The notes beneath the pieces were generated by a model, which was given only the letters and a program-made list of their open reading frames with translations, made no database searches and was not told where the DNA came from. Below, in pieces: positions 15,519-23,786 of a DNA stretch of 42,162 bases. The stretch comes from Candidatus Fermentibacterota bacterium. GTDB lineage: Bacteria > Fermentibacterota > Fermentibacteria > Fermentibacterales > Fermentibacteraceae. A program made the translations under genes and the position numbers. How positions within the stretch are numbered: position 1 is the stretch's first letter; each line of letters opens with the position of its first letter. Location of the stretch: NCBI GenBank assembly GCA_002748705.1, contig PDSZ01000052.1:1-42162 (forward strand), in the 5' to 3' direction.

Positions 15519-16522
15519 TGAAAGGCTTTCTCACAGCTGCCGGTATTCTGGTTCTAGCCTCCTGCTACAATCCCACAATACACAGTGTAACAGCAAGCTG
15601 TGGAGTAACTAAACTCAGGGTATCAGACAATTCCGTTGCCGGTATTCTTACAGATATTCCTGAAGGAAGAACCCTTCTCTCAACTGGTAACACCCAGTTC
15701 GTAATTGCAACAGGCGCCGGAGAAATGGTACTGGTCAATTCAACTGAAATGGCAGTGGATACATCTTTTACTGTGGGGTTTGCCGGAGGTGCAGGATACC
15801 GTTCCATGATAATGCCTTCATCTCAAAACATCTATCTTACCTCTTCTGCAGGTGACCTGCTGCAGATAGATATTTCAGAACTGTCAGTTGCAAACAGTTT
15901 TTCCGCAGGTCAGCAGCCGGAAGTTCTGGCAAAGCTGCCGTACTCCGGAGAATTCTTCTATGTTTCCGATGGAACAAGCACAAGAATCAGCGAGTTCAGG
16001 ACACTGAACAACTCAATAGTCAGAGAGAGTGAACCCCTTGGTTCTCCGCCTGCGGCATTAGCCGCAGAATCGTTTGCCAATTCGTATCTTATTGCGGTTA
16101 CCGGAGATGAGGCTGGATTGTGCGGAATACTGAATATCGGAACCTTTCATTTCGAGAGAGTTATGATGGGGTATCCCTGTTCTGATGCTGCAGCTTTTCC
16201 AGCTGAATCTATCTGGGCAGTTACTCATCCCATGTGGAACGCTGAATCCGGCATGGTATCAATATGCACCAACTTTTCTCTTCCTGAGATTGAACCTGTT
16301 GCTGTCTCAGGGCATCCCATGAAGATATGCAGTGTTCCAGGAACCACTCTGTTCTATTTACTGAGCTATAAAGCAGGCGGAGAAAGTTCAGTAATCAGTA
16401 TTAATTATCTGACAGGTCAGGTAGAATCAGAGACTGTGATAAGCGGATTTCCCTGGGATATAACATCTCACGGCAACGGAGAATTTATTCTGGCGCTTAC
16501 ATCTGAGCTTCCAGAAGGCTGA
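15518..16522 (+). CDS. BtuG-like beta-propeller lipoprotein
   Basis: A 334-residue lipoprotein starting at ATG 15518, overlapping the receptor stop. The signal MKGFLTAAGILVLASC has a lipobox (LASC), so Cys16 is probably acylated. The rest has YncE-like propeller blades: MVLVNSTEMAVDTSFTVG, LLQIDISELSVANSFSAG, GILNIGTFHFERVM, VISINYLTGQVESETVI. The order TonB receptor then surface propeller lipoprotein matches btuB-btuG of Bacteroidota. Together with the upstream riboswitch this suggests cobalamin capture, but the physical link to the riboswitch is broken by the island. Its 3' end overlaps the convergent S41 gene by 26 bases. Expression is uncertain because its old promoter is gone. Confidence 0.7.
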   Translation: MKGFLTAAGILVLASCYNPTIHSVTASCGVTKLRVSDNSVAGILTDIPEGRTLLSTGNTQFVIATGAGEMVLVNSTEMAVDTSFTVGFAGGAGYRSMIMPSSQNIYLTSSAGDLLQIDISELSVANSFSAGQQPEVLAKLPYSGEFFYVSDGTSTRISEFRTLNNSIVRESEPLGSPPAALAAESFANSYLIAVTGDEAGLCGILNIGTFHFERVMMGYPCSDAAAFPAESIWAVTHPMWNAESGMVSICTNFSLPEIEPVAVSGHPMKICSVPGTTLFYLLSYKAGGESSVISINYLTGQVESETVISGFPWDITSHGNGEFILALTSELPEG

Positions 16523-17513
16523 AGGCTTTCTCAAGAACAGGATCACTGCCATTCTGAAAATCCTCAGCTGTGGCGTTTACAGCCACATCAGGCAATACCC
16601 CTGTATTTTCAACAATAACTGTATCAGAGGTAAGAAGCGTAACAGTGGGGCAGGTAACATACCAGCCGTCAGGCAGCTGCCTGACCAGAGACTGCAGATT
16701 TCCTGAACCTGCTGTGGTATCACCTACTAAAGTAACAGATGGAAGAGAAGACATATCGCATGCGAAAACCTCGGAAATACCTGAATTCCTCTGACCTGCA
16801 AGCAGAATTACCTCCCCCTGAAAAAACCATCCCCTTGGAATCAGATATACAGGAGCCGGCGCTGTGAGTTCCCAGGTGGATGTGTTAACCCGCCGTTGAG
16901 TCATGTGTCCCACGGTTTGTTCACCTGCGAACCTTCTTGCAAGATTATGCGCGGTTCCTGTTGAATGCCCTTCAGCAAGCCTGATATCAAGTATCATGGC
17001 CTCTTTCTCACTAAGGGGCTGAAGGATGTTGTCCAGCAGGCTGAGATTCAGTTCGGAACTCCAGCTTTTAACCACGAAATACGGAACAGAATCATCACCT
17101 GCAATGCAGTAACCCCAGATATCCTGCTGAATCCACTGAAAGCCTTCAGGTATCAGGTAGCTCATAAGAACTGAGCTGTCGCAGTTCACAAACACATCAG
17201 GCTGATAAGCATTTAATAGGTTTCCCCCAGGTGAAATCAGTTTAATATTCCGGTCACACAGATTTTCCAGAAGAAGAAGCTCCATCTCTGTCATTTTTTC
17301 CCTGATGTCAACCTGCTCTGCCATCTCCATGTAGGTATTGAACAGGGCATTCCAGTCCACTCCGCTGAGAGCGAAACCTACATAGTTCCTGTCAAACAGG
17401 TTCCAGAGCAGCTGATACTCCTGCTGAAACTGACCGGGAATTGATGTAACTGAAGGATCATCTATGCAGCTTGAGAAGAGAAGCAGTATTGAGAATAATG
17501 CAGCAGCTTTCAT
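16497..17513 (-). CDS. S41-family (Tricorn-like) peptidase lipoprotein, active site unsure
   Basis: A 338-residue lipoprotein: the signal ends LLFSSC (Cys16). Residues about 30-110 resemble the helical N-domain of S41 proteins (LWNLFDRNYVGFALSGVDWNAL). The protease domain follows with MILDIRL, ILLAGQRNSGISEVFA, LVGDTTAGSGN and a C-terminal LPDGWYVTCP and TGVLPDVAV, all typical of secreted S41 proteins. In the S-X-X-E motif that carries the catalytic Ser, this protein has G-I-S-E, with Ser one place earlier, so activity is doubtful. It is the last gene of a four-gene minus-strand run, seven bases after the previous stop. Confidence 0.75.
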   Translation of the reverse strand: MKAAALFSILLLFSSCIDDPSVTSIPGQFQQEYQLLWNLFDRNYVGFALSGVDWNALFNTYMEMAEQVDIREKMTEMELLLLENLCDRNIKLISPGGNLLNAYQPDVFVNCDSSVLMSYLIPEGFQWIQQDIWGYCIAGDDSVPYFVVKSWSSELNLSLLDNILQPLSEKEAMILDIRLAEGHSTGTAHNLARRFAGEQTVGHMTQRRVNTSTWELTAPAPVYLIPRGWFFQGEVILLAGQRNSGISEVFACDMSSLPSVTLVGDTTAGSGNLQSLVRQLPDGWYVTCPTVTLLTSDTVIVENTGVLPDVAVNATAEDFQNGSDPVLEKAFSLLEAQM

Positions 17514-17520
17514 TGTCCGG

Positions 17521-19710
17521 TTACCTTACAATTGCAAGACGCCCGATGAAATGGGCAGTCTCAGTCTGAACAGTATACACATAGAGTCCGGTGCACACCG
17601 AGCTTCCGCTGTTGTTGGCCAGATTCCAGTACTCAACTCCGGAGTTTCCGCCGTAACTTCTGTGTTCAAGAGTTCTTACATGGTCCCCTGCAAGGGTATA
17701 AACTCGAATATCGCACATGGGAGGGAGATTCACAAAAGCTATCATGCTGTTGTGCTCTCCTTCCCAGGAAGCACTTATTTTGTAGGGATTTGGAACTGCT
17801 TTCACATTCTCAGTCCAATCGGGATCACATGACCAGCCAGGTACCACAGGAAGAGGATTTCCATTCAGATCCTTCTTGTAGTTCTCAAGGGGGCTCTCCA
17901 CTCCTGTTTCACCGTCATACACGCAGAGGGCGTAATAGTATGGATACCCCCTTGTCACAGTTGTATCGGTAAAGGAATACACACCCCTGTTCATTTCCGC
18001 TGCAAGTTCCCATGATGTTGTGTTGAAAACAGATCTGTAGAGTCTGTAGCCGCCGAAAGGTTCATACCATTCTCCGTTGTCATTCCACACCATCTGTACC
18101 TGATCATCACCTGCTTCATAGTAAAAAGATGGTACAGGCGGCACATCGGGAACCCCCCAGCCTCCGTCCCTGTAGTAGGCATCAAGCATGATGTCTGCAT
18201 TCCGCCTGAGTTCTTCCAGACCCTTTCCGATAACCCATCCGCCTACTATGTGAAGAGTATCACCATCAGCCAGATTAACCGGTCCTGCTGAGAGAAGGAA
18301 TCTGTAGTCAAACGGCAGATACCCCAGAGAGAGAGGATTGTCGTGAACTACAGGAAAAGGGCCTGGATTGGAAGGCTGAAAAGCAAGGGGTGCTGAATCA
18401 TCACCTGTCCAGTTTGCCAGGTAGGCGGGACCGCTTCTTCTTCCGCAGTAGTCCATGTTTCTTCCCCAGATAACATCATACGCCATTGTGTCTGTAGCAG
18501 CAGCATCGTTCTCCCAGTCCCACCATGAATGGGAGAGAGGAACAGGATACCCCATTACATCTATCGGGCGCTGAATATCTCCGTTGGCCTTCACTATCCA
18601 GAAGTCCATCAGCCGCCAGCCGAGAAAGCCGGTGCAGGGAGGGTTGCATGTAGGTTCTCCAGTGTCATCGGTATATGTTTCCGGCCTGTCCCCATCCCAC
18701 ATATAGCTCATGTTTCTTGGAACCACTGCATAAACAGTATCTTCAACTGAATGAAGCCAGTAGTTTTCCGGTCTTCCGTCTGAGAACAGTTCAAGGCCGG
18801 TGCAGGGCTCAGTGGTGAAAACTGTGTCTGAACCTGAAACTTTGAATAAAATGGTAAAGTGATCTGAGACTCCATCGGAATTAACATCTGCATCCACAAT
18901 TCCGTCAGAACCTGAGTAGTTGTAGTGGTAGTACACTTCGTCCTCAGGATCTGCCCAGGAAGCATCCTGATTCCTCCGGTATATGAACCGGTCAGAATTG
19001 CTTGCCCTTTCTCCGGAATCGAATATGTACTCAAAGGAAGCATTCGGGTCGTTGCACCATATGATGTGACCGTCATAGAACACCATATCATCAATGTAGA
19101 AATCTTTGGAGGGGTCTGCTGAGGCAATATCACAGTCTCCCTGGACAGAAAAGCAGAATCCGTTCAGAGGGACTCCCGGATTTCCGTGGAGGCTGTTGTG
19201 TACAGCTCGAATGTGGTTTGCCATAAACTGGTTATAGCCAGGTGTGCTCCAGCTGTATGCTTTCTGGTGGAATTGAAGCCCCATTGGATTATCATTGGTT
19301 TCCCACCAGTCATCCTCGGCCCATTCAGTCTGCTCATGGGCCGTATCACCGTAAAGAATCTTTTGCATGGGATAGCCTTCAGACGGTCTGAACTCATCTT
19401 CATTACTGCCCAGAACCACTCTGCTCACATATATGCCTTCAGCTCCAGAGGGAGTAACCTGCCCGAAAGCTGAACCCCACCATGAGCCGAACCAAAGGTG
19501 GTTGGACAGGGAGCCTCCAGGCCATTCCATTGTGAGATCAGAGTTTCTGGTTCCTACAATACCAATGTTGGAGAAAATGACATAAAGGTTTGAGAGGTTG
19601 TGCAGGGTGGTTGTTATGAGAGGCCTGCCGGCAGCAGGATCAGTAAAGGGCAAAGGCTGATACTTCAATTGGCTGCAGAAGAGATTAAGCACAATAAGCA
19701 GTAATTTCAT
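17521..19710 (-). CDS. Large secreted protein with FN3-like and C-terminal sorting domains
   Basis: A 729-residue secreted protein. Its ATG overlaps the stop of the preceding gene (ATGA). The first 14 residues are hydrophobic and act as a signal peptide. Residues about 50-560 are rich in Trp, Tyr, Asp and Gly and include DADVNSDGVSDHF, a calcium-loop-like segment (about residue 270). No enzyme family was recognised. About 575-655 resembles a fibronectin type III domain (GGYRLYRSVFNTTSWELA, YYYALCVYDGETGVESP). About 665-729 is the FlgD/Por-like tail (VPNPYKISASWEGEH, IRVYTLAGDHVRTL, GLYVYTVQTE, GRLAIVR). The run of secreted and lipoprotein genes suggests a surface assembly. Confidence 0.7.
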   Translation of the reverse strand: MKLLLIVLNLFCSQLKYQPLPFTDPAAGRPLITTTLHNLSNLYVIFSNIGIVGTRNSDLTMEWPGGSLSNHLWFGSWWGSAFGQVTPSGAEGIYVSRVVLGSNEDEFRPSEGYPMQKILYGDTAHEQTEWAEDDWWETNDNPMGLQFHQKAYSWSTPGYNQFMANHIRAVHNSLHGNPGVPLNGFCFSVQGDCDIASADPSKDFYIDDMVFYDGHIIWCNDPNASFEYIFDSGERASNSDRFIYRRNQDASWADPEDEVYYHYNYSGSDGIVDADVNSDGVSDHFTILFKVSGSDTVFTTEPCTGLELFSDGRPENYWLHSVEDTVYAVVPRNMSYMWDGDRPETYTDDTGEPTCNPPCTGFLGWRLMDFWIVKANGDIQRPIDVMGYPVPLSHSWWDWENDAAATDTMAYDVIWGRNMDYCGRRSGPAYLANWTGDDSAPLAFQPSNPGPFPVVHDNPLSLGYLPFDYRFLLSAGPVNLADGDTLHIVGGWVIGKGLEELRRNADIMLDAYYRDGGWGVPDVPPVPSFYYEAGDDQVQMVWNDNGEWYEPFGGYRLYRSVFNTTSWELAAEMNRGVYSFTDTTVTRGYPYYYALCVYDGETGVESPLENYKKDLNGNPLPVVPGWSCDPDWTENVKAVPNPYKISASWEGEHNSMIAFVNLPPMCDIRVYTLAGDHVRTLEHRSYGGNSGVEYWNLANNSGSSVCTGLYVYTVQTETAHFIGRLAIVR

Positions 19711-20750
19711 TCTGTCCCCATGTTCTGAATAACAAGAAGAAGTTCAAGCAGGAATTCTGAAGAGTCGGGATCAAGCTCCAGTCCGTAGCCTGCCTGTCGG
19801 CAGAGGAACCATGAATACAGAAAGCTTCCTCTGCTGAAGGCCATTGCTGCACAGCAGGAGGCTGTATGTCTCAATTTTGCGTTGATAACACTCTGAATAA
19901 GGGCGTTACCTGCACCAAAGGAATAGTCCGGTGAATACCGCAGCAGTCCCTGAGAACAGGCAACTGCCTGAAGCAGATTTCCTGCGTCACCTTTGGCATT
20001 CTCAAGAAAAACACCGGCTGCAAGGGCATCAAAGGTAATCTGCCTGCAATCAGGATCAATTCTCAGCTCGGCGTAGTCGAAGAGAATACTCTGATCTGCC
20101 ATCACCCACTGATAGTAGTAGTTCCCAGAACCCTGAGAGGTTTGAGTTACAGGAACACTGAAGTAGATGTAGTTCTCATAAATACTATCAGCATAGTAGA
20201 TTGCACCGTTTTATGTGTTGTAAAGCTCAACACATGCTCCCAGAGAATCAGTGTTCAGCTTTAACCTGAATGACAGGTCTGTATCAAGAGTGTTGGAGGT
20301 AAGGTAATCCATTATGGAGCTGCCCACCCAAACCAGACCTGAGTCTTTTGTTGCAGAAAGCCATGATTGCAGTGAATCTTCAGGTAAGTCCCTGTCCACG
20401 CACTCAATTACCGTCCAGAGCGTATCCTGAACGAGAGACTGATGTACTCTGTTGATTATTGCCGAGTGCCCCTGGTCCAGTTGAATTGCAGTTTGAAGAT
20501 AACCTTCTGCAGCACTGTGGTACTCATTGAGAAAAATAGAAGCCACACCTGCGCCAAGATATGCCTCCGGCCTGTTTACATCCACTTCCATTGCATTGAT
20601 AAACCACTCCAGTGCTCCTGTGAAATCCCTCTCAAGCATCAAGTTCCATCCCTGAACAATCAATCCGCTGTAACCTTGTATCTCCGGTAAGCCTTCAGGA
20701 TTTCTCATGCATCCTGTTAGTAACAGCAGAAGAGCAAAGAGCCTTTTCAC
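19707..20750 (-). pseudogene. TPR lipoprotein gene interrupted by an in-frame TAA
   Basis: The start is GTG 20750, overlapping the upstream stop (GTGA). The signal VKRLFALLLLLTGC has a lipobox. Residues about 30-105 are TPR-like (QGWNLMLERDFTGALEWF, EAYLGAGVASIFLNEYHSAAEGYL). A TAA at 20213-20211 ends the first part after 179 residues. The same frame then stays open and protein-like (NGAIYYADSIYENYIYFSVP) to a TGA at 19709-19707, which overlaps the next start. One codon therefore splits an otherwise continuous chain of about 347 residues. A downstream ATG at 20105 could restart translation but has no clear ribosome binding site. A nonsense mutation, a sequence error or readthrough would all fit. 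Confidence 0.65.
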
Positions 20751-23101
20751 AGTCTTACCAGCTTTGCTGTATCTGTATAAGCACCGGATTTCAGCACAGC
20801 GAAATAAACACCTGCAGGAGCCTCTGCATTCCAGAGCGCAACATTTACACCTCCGTCGATTGGTTCTGAGCAAATTGTTTCTACAAGTCTTCCTGTCAGA
20901 TCAAAAACAGAAACTGTAACCTCTGCAGGTGAGGGCGTTGAATAGGAAACAGCCACTGGACCTGAGCTGAAAGGGTTGGGAGAAACTGCTGTAATCTCAG
21001 GCAAAGGGCTTACCTCTGTTGCCGGATTAAGTACAGAAGTCCCGAGTGCGTACATACCTGCGCTCTCAATCGGGGCTGAAACAACGGTTCCTGTTCTGTA
21101 ACTTTCAATTTCAGTCCACTCTTCATCCCTGTAGCACAGCACAGTGCTCTCAGGTATATCAGTATTGAACTTGAGCAAACCTCCTCCAGGTGAGACTGAT
21201 ACAGGTTCAAAGCTCATGTTTTCACTTTGGCATGGCGGTACCTGGGACTCAATAAGTGTTATAACAGTTGCAGGGGAACACTTGTTACCATCCATGATAT
21301 AAACAGCCTCACCTGCTGCAAGTGTTACCGTATCCCTGTCGGCAAAGGCTACAGCACAGCTGAGAGTGTCTCTCCATACTCTTCCCAGACTGTCGTATCC
21401 TCCTGAGACTAGGTTGTAGTTTCCCTCTTCCCAGACTTCCATGTCTCCCTGCCAGATAGTCTCTTCCAGATGAATCATGTCAAGTGTTGCTGTGCTGTCC
21501 GGAGAACCGAATGAATCAAGAAGAGAAAGAGAAACATTCGGACCTGTCCAGTCAAAGCCGTATGGCAGCTGTTCCTCTTCTCGGTAGAGCGATGTAAAAA
21601 CCTTGAATCGTCTGGGATCTATTTGATTCTGCATAAAAGAAGTAAAGACACTGACAGGTGCTGTGTCCTGACTGAGTGCATATCTGATGTTGGCCGTACC
21701 GCCTGGATTGTTGCACATGATAGCGAGAAAGGTTCGGTCTCCAAGCAGCTGGAATGTTCCGTTAAACAGGCTGTTGAAAGAGAGAGAGTCTACTGAAAGC
21801 AGTGTGGAGTCACCATCAAGAACAATGCGATACACAGTCCACTGGCCGTCAATATTGGCTCCTGACCCGTTATTCTGATTGTACATTCCGTTGAAGTAAA
21901 CAGTTGTGTTTTCTCCGGCACTGTATTCACCGCTGAAATCAGCGTATTGGGCTGCGAACTCCTGGGCTGTAATACCGTAACCCTGGGGAGCTATCCATGT
22001 TGGAATCGGATACTGATCAAACTCCGCCAGAAAGGAAGCCGGTCTGTTAACTATTGAGAACTGGTAACCGGAACCGTCAAGAAACTTGTAGTGAAAATCT
22101 CCTTCCTGATAGTTCATGGAAAACGGTGAAATCAGGTTTGTAACTATCCAGTCCTCATACAAAGGGTAGATTACAGTTTCTATTGCTGTTTCTGAAGGAG
22201 CAGCAGGATCAACTGCGTGGGCCACTGCAAGCATTCCAGATTCATGCGACTGGGCAACTGCCTCAAGAGCATTTGTTCCTGCTCGCTGCTGAATGTACTG
22301 GAACCAAAGAAACTCTCCGCCAATATTGGCAGAGAAATCCTTTCCATAGTATCCTGAGCACCATGAGGTAAGCTCTGTTCCCCCTGCTCTCGCAAAATCC
22401 TCCATGTATCCCTTTATGCCAATGGCTCCGTTCAACTCTGAAGTCAATCCGCAGCAGATGAACTGTGAACATGCTCCAAGCCCTCGCACGATCCACCTTT
22501 CGGAAGAGGGGCAAGCGGCGATTCTGGTTATCTGCCCCAGACCTGAGGCCACAGACCAGGTGTATATGGCTTGCCTCACAGTATCCCATCTGCCTCCGGT
22601 CTGGTTCTTGTAGGGGCTCAGGTTCACATAGAAGATGTCATGATTGTTTCCAGTGAGGGAATTACCGTCAAAATCAGCCGGCCATGTGTACAGCCAGTTG
22701 CCAAGTCGCCTGTAGCCTGAACCTGGAACAGGGTAGTAATCCGGTATATCTGCAAAAACTATTCTGATTTTGTCATCACCGTTTACCGTTTCACTCACAG
22801 GGCCCAGAACACCGGCAGCAGTATTCAGCATTCCTTCCGGCCCTTCAAACAATGCTGAGATGCTGTCGATGGTTTCAGAGGTAACCAGGTTTCCCCAGAT
22901 AAGCTGAAAGTCCTCTTCAGGAGAGGGGAGATCAAAGAATGTTGTATCCTGCACAAACCACAATGCTCCAGGGGTTTCTTTCACAAGGGAAAAGTATCTT
23001 ATCTGCGGCTCATCTGGAAAGTAAGAGATATCAGGAACCTTCATGGGCAGAGTGTTGTATGCGTTAAATGAGAGAAACAGAAGTGAACAAAAAAGATACA
23101 A
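20747..23101 (-). CDS. Large secreted protein, inactive peptidase-like, with C-terminal sorting domain
   Basis: I prefer TTG 23101 as start because GGAGG lies eight bases upstream; an ATG at 23125 would precede it. The signal is YLFCSLLFLSFNAYN. Residues about 50-330 are laid out like secreted M6/M30-type metalloproteases (KIRIVFADIPDYY, DIFYVNLSPY, then a helix and RWIVRGLGACSQF), but the helix that should hold HEXXH reads SVASGLGQI and the later Glu of the W-x-x-E-G motif is Arg. It is thus at best a pseudo-protease. Two or three beta-domains follow. About 705-784 is a sorting domain (VSPNPFSSGPVAVSY, VSVFDLTGRLVETI, AGVYFAVLKSG, TAKLVRL). It heads the four-gene run. Confidence 0.65.
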   Translation of the reverse strand: MYLFCSLLFLSFNAYNTLPMKVPDISYFPDEPQIRYFSLVKETPGALWFVQDTTFFDLPSPEEDFQLIWGNLVTSETIDSISALFEGPEGMLNTAAGVLGPVSETVNGDDKIRIVFADIPDYYPVPGSGYRRLGNWLYTWPADFDGNSLTGNNHDIFYVNLSPYKNQTGGRWDTVRQAIYTWSVASGLGQITRIAACPSSERWIVRGLGACSQFICCGLTSELNGAIGIKGYMEDFARAGGTELTSWCSGYYGKDFSANIGGEFLWFQYIQQRAGTNALEAVAQSHESGMLAVAHAVDPAAPSETAIETVIYPLYEDWIVTNLISPFSMNYQEGDFHYKFLDGSGYQFSIVNRPASFLAEFDQYPIPTWIAPQGYGITAQEFAAQYADFSGEYSAGENTTVYFNGMYNQNNGSGANIDGQWTVYRIVLDGDSTLLSVDSLSFNSLFNGTFQLLGDRTFLAIMCNNPGGTANIRYALSQDTAPVSVFTSFMQNQIDPRRFKVFTSLYREEEQLPYGFDWTGPNVSLSLLDSFGSPDSTATLDMIHLEETIWQGDMEVWEEGNYNLVSGGYDSLGRVWRDTLSCAVAFADRDTVTLAAGEAVYIMDGNKCSPATVITLIESQVPPCQSENMSFEPVSVSPGGGLLKFNTDIPESTVLCYRDEEWTEIESYRTGTVVSAPIESAGMYALGTSVLNPATEVSPLPEITAVSPNPFSSGPVAVSYSTPSPAEVTVSVFDLTGRLVETICSEPIDGGVNVALWNAEAPAGVYFAVLKSGAYTDTAKLVRL

Positions 23102-23786
23102 CTTTATTACCTCCATCTGCACCATTCCAAAATAAGCAAAGGACTAAGCAAGTGCAACGATTGGTTATTCGCTTTTCACATGGCTATCCGTGTGCTTCAG
23201 GAATGCATCCACACGCAGAATAAGCTGATTTGCGGCAACCGCGGGAATCAGGATCAGCGAGTTCAACCTCAAACCTATCGCTTTTTACCATTTCATATTT
23301 TCTTAACACTTGCCAGCTCTGAATATGTTTCTTTATTGAATTTATAAATCTCTTATATTTCATATAATAACAGAATTTATTGTTTTCGTCATGTCACAGG
23401 AACACATTCCTGCCAATGGAACAAGTGTAGAGATAAGATGTGAATTGTTCTTCATCATTTCACAGAAAGGCGCTTCCCTCAGTAATTTAAGAGCGATTTA
23501 CAGGAATATCAGAATTATTCTAAGCTGTTCAAGACTGCATAATCCGGTCTCTTATAATTCTGCATCCAAAAGATCTTTTATTCTGATAAACGAATGCTCT
23601 TGTTCTCAGACCACAGGTATTTTTCAGGAGTCTTCTGAGCCTTCCGCCCCAAGCCTCCAGTTTTTCTTTTGCAGCCTGAAGAATCATCATCAAGACTGAT
23701 TCTGAGCTGAAAAACCTGTTGACATTTTTGTGGAAAGCTTCGAAAATATTATGATTGACCAGTCAGGGAGCAGGAAGGTAAAGCGC
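23102..23786. other. Divergent intergenic region, 685 bases, no supported gene
   Basis: It separates the minus-strand secreted-protein operon from the acyl-CoA synthetase. An AT-rich block (about 23290-23375) contains TATAAT-like motifs without a good -35 partner. TTGACA at 23719-23724 may belong to the synthetase promoter, but the best -10 (TATTAT, 23747-23752) is 22 bases away. The frame 23391-23699 lacks a ribosome binding site and protein-like composition. Confidence 0.5.

Noticed and set aside
23391..23699. A 102-codon frame between the secreted operon and the acyl-CoA synthetase
   Set aside because: No ribosome binding site, composition unlike coding DNA (many Ser, Cys, Ile runs), no family.
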